From assembly GCA_012841255.1 (NCBI GenBank), contig DUUZ01000254.1, positions 1 through 11,232 on the forward strand: a DNA stretch of 11,232 bases. Reading direction: 5' to 3'. Below, piece by piece: positions 5,936 to 11,232 of this stretch. The stretch's first letter is position 1. Each line of letters begins with the position of its first letter. Source of the DNA: Clostridiaceae bacterium (GTDB lineage Bacteria > Bacillota > Clostridia > Saccharofermentanales > DTU023). The notes under the pieces were generated by a model that worked only from the letters and a program-made list of their open reading frames with translations, searched no databases and was not told the DNA's origin. A program made the position numbers and the translations under genes.

Positions 5936-7366
5936 ATGAAAAAAACAGATGTTGCCATCATAGGGGCCGGCCTGGCCGGTATATTCGCAGCGCATGAGCT
6001 GATCAGCCAGCGTCCGGATTTGAAGATCACGGTCCTGGAGCAGGGTGATCCTGTCGCCGTCCGCCAGTGTCCCATCCTGGAGGGCAAGGTCAAGCAGTGC
6101 ATCCACTGCAAACCCTGTGCCATCATGCGGGGTTTTGGGGGAGCGGGTGCCTTTTCCGACGGCAAGTTCAACTTTACAACCGAGTTCGGCGGCTGGCTGA
6201 CCGATTACCTGGAGCCTGCCCATGTTCTCTCCCTGATCGATGATGTCGACCGGGTCAACCGGGAATTCGGGGCAACCGATGAAGTCTTCTCGACGGAAAC
6301 GCCGGCAGCCGAGGTCATCCGCCGCAAGGCCATCGCCCACGACATCCATCTTCTGAATGCCCGGGTCAAGCATCTGGGAACGGAGAACAACAAGAAGATC
6401 CTGGAGCGGCTTTACGACTGGCTGAATGAACGGGTGGATCTCATGACCCGGACCACCGTGGAGGACATTATCCCCATGAAGGCCGGCAAGGCCATCAATC
6501 ACAAGAACGGGATCGAGCCCGACTCCTACATCCTGGAAACGTCCAAAGGCCCTGTCGAATGCGGCATCCTGATCGCCGCCCCGGGGCGGGCGGGGGCCGA
6601 GTGGTTCAGCAATGTCTGTAAAAAACTGCACCTGCCTCTTTTGAACAACCAGGTGGACCTGGGAGTCCGGGTGGAACTGCCCGCCCTGGTCTTCAAGGAG
6701 ATCACGGATGCCATGTATGAAGCCAAGCTCAAGTACATGACCCGCCAGTACAGCGATGTTGTCCGCACCTTCTGCATGAATCCCTACGGCTATGTGGTCA
6801 CGGAGAATACCGACGGCATCATCACGGTCAACGGCCACAGCTTCGAGGACCCGGCCCTGCGAAGTGACAACACCAACTTTGCCCTCCTGGTCAGCAACCG
6901 TTTTACCGAACCCTTCAAGGAGCCCTACCGCTACGGCAAGCACATCGCCTCCCTGTCCAACATGCTGGGCGGCGGCGTCATGGTCCAGCGGCTGGGGGAT
7001 CTGCGCGACGGCCGGCGAACCAACGACCACCGCATGTCCAAGAGCTTCGTCCGCCCCACCCTGGATGCGACTCCGGGCGATCTCAGCCTGGTCCTGCCCA
7101 AGCGGCACCTGGACAACATCATGGAAATGCTGGCGGTCCTGGATCATCTGGCACCGGGGACGGCCAATGCCGATACCCTCCTCTACGGGGTGGAGGTCAA
7201 GTTCTACAGCGGCCGCCTGGAACTTTCCCGGGACTTCGAAACAGGTCTTCACAACTTCTTTGCCATCGGTGACGGCGCGGGCATTACCAGGGGTCTTTCG
7301 CAGGCTGGAGCCAGCGGCCTTCACGCCGCCCGGACAGTTTTGCAAAGGCTTGGGCACAGTGCATAA
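5936..7366 (+). CDS. FAD-dependent dehydrogenase of the COG2509 family with conserved four-cysteine motif
   Basis: A 476-residue flavoprotein, full length for the family. The N terminus carries the dinucleotide-binding motif IIGAGLAGIFAA (8-19) with the acidic end of strand 2 at Glu35. A Cys cluster follows, Cys45, Cys55, Cys58 and Cys61 (C-X9-C-X2-C-X2-C), leading into GFGGAGAFSDGKFN (66-79), a family hallmark. The C-terminal FAD contact is IGDGAGITRGLSQAGASG (444-461). Members are annotated only as uncharacterised FAD-dependent dehydrogenases; substrate and electron partner are unknown. The Cys cluster could bind a metal or iron-sulfur centre or be redox active (inference). GAGGAA (5925-5930) stands 5 nt before the ATG. 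It is divergent from tcdA across a short spacer and followed by a hairpin, so it is probably a single-gene transcript. No signal peptide or membrane segment is seen. Confidence 0.87.
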   Translation: MKKTDVAIIGAGLAGIFAAHELISQRPDLKITVLEQGDPVAVRQCPILEGKVKQCIHCKPCAIMRGFGGAGAFSDGKFNFTTEFGGWLTDYLEPAHVLSLIDDVDRVNREFGATDEVFSTETPAAEVIRRKAIAHDIHLLNARVKHLGTENNKKILERLYDWLNERVDLMTRTTVEDIIPMKAGKAINHKNGIEPDSYILETSKGPVECGILIAAPGRAGAEWFSNVCKKLHLPLLNNQVDLGVRVELPALVFKEITDAMYEAKLKYMTRQYSDVVRTFCMNPYGYVVTENTDGIITVNGHSFEDPALRSDNTNFALLVSNRFTEPFKEPYRYGKHIASLSNMLGGGVMVQRLGDLRDGRRTNDHRMSKSFVRPTLDATPGDLSLVLPKRHLDNIMEMLAVLDHLAPGTANADTLLYGVEVKFYSGRLELSRDFETGLHNFFAIGDGAGITRGLSQAGASGLHAARTVLQRLGHSA

Positions 7367-7391
7367 ACAAACAGGGTTTTCCCCTGTTTGT
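7367..7391 (+). terminator. Stem-loop directly after the dehydrogenase stop codon (terminator-like, no U-run)
   Basis: ACAAACAGGG (7367-7376) pairs perfectly with CCCTGTTTGT (7382-7391) around a 5-nt loop, giving a 10-bp stem that begins right after the TAA stop. The downstream bases (GGTAAGATAAG) have no U-run, so it may be a weak terminator or a 3' end-stabilising hairpin, not a standard intrinsic terminator. Confidence 0.55.
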
Positions 7392-7412
7392 GGTAAGATA
7401 AGATTTACCTAT

Positions 7413-7445
7413 CACGTGGGACGTATACGGTTAAATACAACCGTA
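7413..7445 (+). promoter_or_regulatory. Palindrome-rich region upstream of the SPFH gene, possible operator
   Basis: Three symmetrical elements lie close together: CACGTG (7413-7418), CGTATACG (7422-7429) and the 7-bp inverted repeat TACGGTT (7426-7432) / AACCGTA (7439-7445) with a 6-nt centre. They sit 36-68 nt before the ATG at 7481, in the only space where a promoter for that gene can lie. No convincing -35/-10 pair was found; TTAAAT at 7431-7436 is a possible -10 within the repeat. Confidence 0.35.
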
Positions 7446-7480
7446 ATCAATTAAAAAAGCGAGAGGAAAAGGAGAAGACT

Positions 7481-8821
7481 ATGGGCTTACTCAAAGCAGC
7501 AGGAGGGGCGCTCGGCGGTGTATTGGCCGACCAGTGGCGCGAGTTTTTCTACAGTGACGCCTTGCCTGACGATGTGATCGTCCGAAAGGGGCAAAAGCGC
7601 ACCTCTTCACGAAGCAGCAATGTCAAGGGTGAAGACAACATTATCTCGAATGGCTCCATCATCGCCGTCAACAACGGTCAGTGCATGATTATTGTTGAAC
7701 AGGGCAAGGTGGTGGATTTCTCGGCCGAGCCCGGTGAGTATGTCTACGATACTTCGACGGAACCGTCGCTTTTCTACGGTTCCCTGGGTCAAAATATTGT
7801 CGGTACCTTCAAGCGCATCGGCCAGCGCTTCACTTTCGGCGGTGACACGGGCAAGGATCAGCGGGTCTATTACTTCAATATGAAGGAAATGATGAACAAT
7901 AAGTTCGGTACGGCCAACGCAGTTCCCTTCCGGGTCATCGACAAGAACATCGGGCTGGATGTCGACATCGCCATCAAGGCCTTCGGTGAATATTCCTACA
8001 AGGTGGAGGACCCCCTCCTCTTCTATACCAATGTCTCCGGAAACGTGGAGGAGCCTTATCTTCGCGGACGCATGGATGACCAGCTGAGAGCCGAGTTCAT
8101 GAATGCCCTGCAGCCGGTCTTTGCCAAGATCTCGGCCATGGGTGTCCGCTACAGCGAACTGCCCGGGCACACCGAGGAGATCGCCCAGGTCCTGAACGAG
8201 GTCCTGACCGAGAAATGGCGCAACCTGCGCGGTATTTCCGTCGTCTCCATCGGCCTGCAGTCAGTCAAGGCCTCGGAAGAAGACGAAAAGATGATCAAGG
8301 AACTGCAAAAGAGTGCAGTCTACCGCGATCCCACCATGGCGGCGGCAGGTCTTGTCGGAGCCCAGGCCGATGCCATGCGGGCAGCAGCCTCCAACGAGGG
8401 CGCCGGTCCCTTCATGGCCTTCGCCGGCATGAATATGGCGCAGATGGCGGGGGGCGGCCAGGCCGGCCAGCTCTTCCAGCAAGGCGCCCAGCAGCAGGCC
8501 CAGGCCCAGCCCCAGGCGACGGTCCCCGTCGGTACGACCGAGGTTCCTGTCTGGAAATGCGATGAGTGCGGCCATGCCACCAATACCGGGAAATTCTGTG
8601 CCAATTGCGGAGCCTCAAAGCCTGCGCATGAGCACTGGGTTTGTGCGGAATGCGGTACCACTAATACCGGAAAGTTCTGCGAGAATTGCGGGGCCTCCCG
8701 GCCGGTTGTCAAGCTCTACCGCTGCGACAAGTGCGGATGGGAGCCGGAAGATCCGACCCAGCCGCCCAAGTTCTGCCCCGAGTGCGGAGACGTCTTCGAC
8801 GATTCGGACCTGGTGGAATAA
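7481..8821 (+). CDS. SPFH-domain / virion core-like protein with three C-terminal zinc ribbons (YdjI-type)
   Basis: A 446-residue protein. Residues about 25-280 match the virion core/YdjI-type SPFH (band 7) family: ALPDDVIVRKG (27-37), a strand-rich region with IVEQGKVVDFSAEPGEYVYD (71-90), and a helical segment ending near KELQKSAVYRDP (273-284). A Gly/Ala/Gln-rich linker (about 285-350) follows. The tail holds three zinc ribbons with Cys pairs 360/363-373/376, 388/391-400/403 and 415/418-432/435. The first two are near copies 28 residues apart. There is no signal peptide or membrane helix; the short N-terminal Gly/Ala stretch (8-14) could act as an amphipathic anchor, as for other SPFH proteins (inference). 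In Bacillus subtilis the related YdjI acts with PspA-type membrane stress proteins; no pspA gene is in this window. AAAAGGAGA (7467-7475) gives a good ribosome site. It looks monocistronic, ending at a strong terminator. Confidence 0.87.
   Translation: MGLLKAAGGALGGVLADQWREFFYSDALPDDVIVRKGQKRTSSRSSNVKGEDNIISNGSIIAVNNGQCMIIVEQGKVVDFSAEPGEYVYDTSTEPSLFYGSLGQNIVGTFKRIGQRFTFGGDTGKDQRVYYFNMKEMMNNKFGTANAVPFRVIDKNIGLDVDIAIKAFGEYSYKVEDPLLFYTNVSGNVEEPYLRGRMDDQLRAEFMNALQPVFAKISAMGVRYSELPGHTEEIAQVLNEVLTEKWRNLRGISVVSIGLQSVKASEEDEKMIKELQKSAVYRDPTMAAAGLVGAQADAMRAAASNEGAGPFMAFAGMNMAQMAGGGQAGQLFQQGAQQQAQAQPQATVPVGTTEVPVWKCDECGHATNTGKFCANCGASKPAHEHWVCAECGTTNTGKFCENCGASRPVVKLYRCDKCGWEPEDPTQPPKFCPECGDVFDDSDLVE
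8558..8694 (+). repeat. Intragenic tandem duplication of a zinc-ribbon unit
   Basis: The first and second ribbons share the pattern CxxCGxxTNTGKFCxNCGAS with a period of 28 codons (84 nt), and the DNA is also alike (AATACCGG, TTCTG and AATTGCGG in both copies). The third ribbon is divergent, with a longer knuckle spacing. This points to a fairly recent duplication of one unit. Confidence 0.7.
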
Positions 8822-8849
8822 GAACAGATTGTCATTGTAAGAAATTGTG

Positions 8850-8883
8850 AAGGGGTCGTCTCGAGCTGGAGGCGGCCCCTTTT
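8850..8883 (+). terminator. Intrinsic terminator of the SPFH gene
   Basis: A 13-bp stem, 8850-8862 with 8869-8881, includes two G-T wobbles and a GGGG/CCCC block. The loop is GAGCTG, and the 3' side ends in TTTT (8880-8883). It lies 29 nt after the stop codon. Confidence 0.85.
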
Positions 8884-9095
8884 GCGCGGAACAGTAACAG
8901 TTGTATTGGGGGTGCGGACGAAAAGCTAGACAGGTTTTAGGCAGCCAGGCTCAAATATTTTTTTGGTAAGAACCCAAACGGCTCCCCTTACGATTGAATA
9001 TCCTTGTCTCATCAAAAACGGAGCATCTTTAGACAGACATCTACAATGATCAAGCTGGCATTGGTGCTTGTCAGATCAGATATTCGATCCAAACG
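8884..9095. other. Intergenic stretch with no convincing gene
   Basis: About 210 nt between the SPFH terminator and the 3' end of the minus-strand permease gene. It is AT-richer than the left side and contains a T7 run near 8960. A minus-strand frame of about 49 codons (ending near 8926) is open, but it has no ribosome site and no recognisable protein. CAAGC/GCTTG at 9051-9070 could form a weak 5-bp hairpin after the permease stop, without a U-run. No terminal inverted repeats of an insertion sequence were recognised. Confidence 0.5.
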
Positions 9096-11232
9096 CTATT
9101 CGAACCATTGCCATTCGCTCGTTTCTTCAGAAGCCGGCAGATATAGCAAACCTTCTGCCTGCGGAAATGCATAAAAGTGGCGGAATGCCTCCTCCTGCAG
9201 GCATAGGCGTAGAGCCGTTCCATCTTTGGCAGCTGAGTAAAGGCCGCTCGCGTCCTGACTGCGAACTTCAAAATAAATACGATCCTTCGACACTTGAAAA
9301 TTGGCAAAAACGCTGCCTTCACTGATCGGCCAGCTCTCTTCTGTGCTCAGGCTGTAAGCATATAAACGTCTTTGTTCCAGAGGATTTTGGTAAAAAATCA
9401 GGTCACCGTCCAGTATGAAGTTGTCCGAATAGACACCTTTCAAGCTGCCCTCTTCTCCGCTGGATAGATCCAGCCAGACGAGCTGGTGAGAGTTGTCGAT
9501 CGTGTATAAGCGGTCACCATAAAAGCTGTAGTTTCCTGCCAGACAATGAGCGACCTGATCGAACTGGCCGTTGCGTAAATCAAGGCTCTTGATTTGCGCA
9601 TAAGTCGAGTCGTGGAAATACAGTTTGCCGCGGTGCAAGAAAAAGTTGTAAATGCTGTAGTGCGAATAGTAAGAGAAATTCTCCAATTTACGAGGCAATC
9701 TCAAACTCAATTCAAAGGGTGAACGAAAGAGTTTTTGGTAAATCGGTCTCAGGTCAAAGGTCTGTAAATTAAGTTCGTAAATCTTCATGGCGGGGTTTTC
9801 ACCATTGTAGTCATCCCTGAACAGGAGGTAGACAAGATGATCATGGGCAAAGAAGTTCGAGTCAAATTCTTCGTTTTCTTTGAGTAGCGGCAGATGCAGT
9901 AAAGCCGTCTCTTCTCCTGTATCCACATTGAGGAGGCGAAGAAAACCGGGACTGTCACTGTTGTAGTCAGAAAAAACACGATACTCACGCCAGGCATGGG
10001 CGGACGACATTTCAGAATTGAAAAGTATCTCAACTTCTGTTTCTTCGAGGCCTGAGAGAGAGGCGCAAGAAAGGCTTGAGAGAAGAAGTCCAAGCATGAG
10101 GAAAAGAGTGGACATCCGGGCCAGTCTTGGCGCGCGCAAGCGAATCTTCATGCGCCAACGGCTGCTTCGGTCGATCAGCAAAGATAAGCTCAGAGCCAGC
10201 CACATGACAAGCGCAAGCAACACCAGTCCTGCCAGCAGCGAGTTCGGCCACTCCTTGAATGTCTGACCAAGTTTTTCCCCGATATAGCCAATGTTGCGCT
10301 TCTCATCACCGCGCAGAAAAGGGGTGCCCAGCAAGAGACCGATCGGTCCGGCCAGGTAGGCGTTTTGCTGATATGTTCCAAGAATCAATGGAATGACCAG
10401 AAGACTGGCCGCACTCATGAGGGTGGCACTATAGCGACGTGTGAAATTGGCAAGGAAAAGGATCAAGGAAGCGAACCAAAGTCCGCCGATCAAACGCAGG
10501 CCCAGTAATACCGCAGCAGCCTGTGCGATTGAAAACGGTTTGGTTGATGTGCCAAAAAGAGAGATGCTCTGCAGGGGGAAATTGGGATGCGGCAGTCCGT
10601 ACCGCCAGGCAGCAAGACCCAGATCAAAGAGGAAGGAAGCTGACAAGAGGGCCAGGGTTAGGCCGTAAGCTAATGTAAGTTTTGCTAACACGGTTGGCCG
10701 TTCACCGGCTTTCGTGCTCAAGAGCAAATCCCACATTTCATTTTTGCTTTCATTCAAGAAAACCGGTACAAGTATTAATAGCAGCGCGAAATAGAGTATA
10801 AAGTCATATGGATTATGTTGGAATAAAGACCGCCAACCATTCGTGTAGAGCAAAAAACGACTTTCCGGTGCCTCCCGCGCAAAGGCATACTGCTGAAAAA
10901 GCAAATCAAAGGCAGGTTTCTTGTCCAGTAAGTCATCGTTTGCCTGTGTCCGTAAGCGATAAGCGGATTCGTCGAGTTGCCCAGCGAAAAATTCGCTGAG
11001 CGCGCGTTCATTATCTTTTGCGGCATCGCCAAATTGCTGCGACAAGTTTTCAATGCCCTCCTTGCTCTCCTCTGTCAATTCTCCTTCGAAAGGCGCGAGA
11101 ATTGTCAAGTAGTCAATCTTAAACTCCTCTACAGCAGGATCGATAGCGACAGGGAAAAGCAGGCTGGCAGTCATTCGCAGCAGGAGTGCAACGAGCAATA
11201 CGATCCACCCTTTTTGATGGATGAATAGCTTA
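9096..11232 (-). CDS. ABC-2-type permease fused to a large C-terminal beta-propeller-like domain (5' partial)
   Basis: The frame is open to the window edge, so the N terminus lies beyond 11232; 711 residues are visible, beginning KLFIHQKGW, which resembles the start of an ABC-2 permease. A first membrane helix (about 9-28) is followed by a charged, helical extracytoplasmic region to about 142. Further helices lie at about 144-160, 183-207, 235-261, 267-286 and 331-354. The segment NESKNEMWDLLLSTKAGE (160-177) is the cytoplasmic loop seen in clostridial ABC-2 exporters. A last hydrophobic stretch (374-390) ends in SLSC, like a lipobox inside the protein. Residues about 395-711 are soluble and rich in short repeats of the type GDRLYTIDN, GDLIFYQN and KDRIYFEV, as in DUF5050 or WD-like propellers. 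No ATPase gene is visible; it may lie upstream outside the window. Stop is TAG at 9096-9098. Base composition is lower in GC than in the other genes. Transported substrate unknown. Confidence 0.75.
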   Translation of the reverse strand, partial: KLFIHQKGWIVLLVALLLRMTASLLFPVAIDPAVEEFKIDYLTILAPFEGELTEESKEGIENLSQQFGDAAKDNERALSEFFAGQLDESAYRLRTQANDDLLDKKPAFDLLFQQYAFAREAPESRFLLYTNGWRSLFQHNPYDFILYFALLLILVPVFLNESKNEMWDLLLSTKAGERPTVLAKLTLAYGLTLALLSASFLFDLGLAAWRYGLPHPNFPLQSISLFGTSTKPFSIAQAAAVLLGLRLIGGLWFASLILFLANFTRRYSATLMSAASLLVIPLILGTYQQNAYLAGPIGLLLGTPFLRGDEKRNIGYIGEKLGQTFKEWPNSLLAGLVLLALVMWLALSLSLLIDRSSRWRMKIRLRAPRLARMSTLFLMLGLLLSSLSCASLSGLEETEVEILFNSEMSSAHAWREYRVFSDYNSDSPGFLRLLNVDTGEETALLHLPLLKENEEFDSNFFAHDHLVYLLFRDDYNGENPAMKIYELNLQTFDLRPIYQKLFRSPFELSLRLPRKLENFSYYSHYSIYNFFLHRGKLYFHDSTYAQIKSLDLRNGQFDQVAHCLAGNYSFYGDRLYTIDNSHQLVWLDLSSGEEGSLKGVYSDNFILDGDLIFYQNPLEQRRLYAYSLSTEESWPISEGSVFANFQVSKDRIYFEVRSQDASGLYSAAKDGTALRLCLQEEAFRHFYAFPQAEGLLYLPASEETSEWQWFE

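Noticed and set aside
5789..7357. Long minus-strand open frame of 522 codons
   Set aside because: Antisense to the FAD-dependent dehydrogenase, whose plus-strand product has clear FAD motifs and a good ribosome site. The reverse product shows no domain.
6792..7454. Plus-strand open frame of 220 codons in another frame of the dehydrogenase gene
   Set aside because: Its product is rich in Ser, Pro and Trp with no domain, and it lies within a confidently assigned gene.
8926..9073. Minus-strand frame of about 49 codons as a small gene or transposase remnant
   Set aside because: No ribosome site, no recognisable transposase motif, and no terminal repeats were found.
9068..9325. Plus-strand open frame of 85 codons
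   Set aside because: Antisense to the end of the permease-propeller gene, with no motif or ribosome site.

Overview
The window looks like a chromosomal segment of a fairly GC-rich member of the Bacillota, most likely a clostridial lineage (inference). Signs are strong GGAGG-type ribosome binding sites, many 4-nt ATGA gene overlaps, a lipoprotein-type zinc-binding protein of the kind common in Clostridia, and a virion-core/SPFH protein ending in zinc ribbons. No rRNA, tRNA, CRISPR array or recognisable insertion sequence was seen.

Left block (1-5146, + strand). Six genes run head to tail with overlaps or very short gaps. The first is an acyl carrier protein fused to a PLP-dependent alpha-oxoamine synthase; its frame stays open to the window edge, so more domains may lie upstream. 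A small SAM-dependent methyltransferase overlaps its end by 14 nt, and a three-helix membrane protein overlaps the methyltransferase by 4 nt. These three look like part of a pathway that condenses a carrier-bound acyl chain with an amino acid and then modifies the product. After a 28-nt gap comes a complete zinc/manganese ABC importer (lipoprotein, ATPase, permease), each gene overlapping the next by 4 nt.

Middle (5100-8883). A minus-strand gene for the tRNA t6A-cyclising dehydratase (TcdA) runs into the permease gene with a 47-nt antisense overlap. Divergent from it is a COG2509-type FAD-dependent dehydrogenase with a conserved four-cysteine motif. It is followed by a hairpin, then an SPFH/virion-core-like protein with three C-terminal zinc ribbons, closed by a strong intrinsic terminator.

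Right block (about 8890-11232). Base composition becomes visibly more AT-rich. About 210 nt with no convincing gene are followed by one large minus-strand gene, truncated by the window end, encoding an ABC-2-type permease fused to a long, probably beta-propeller, extracytoplasmic domain.

The most unusual items are the ACP-oxoamine synthase cassette of unknown product and the permease-propeller fusion. The rest is largely recognisable housekeeping or conserved-hypothetical content.
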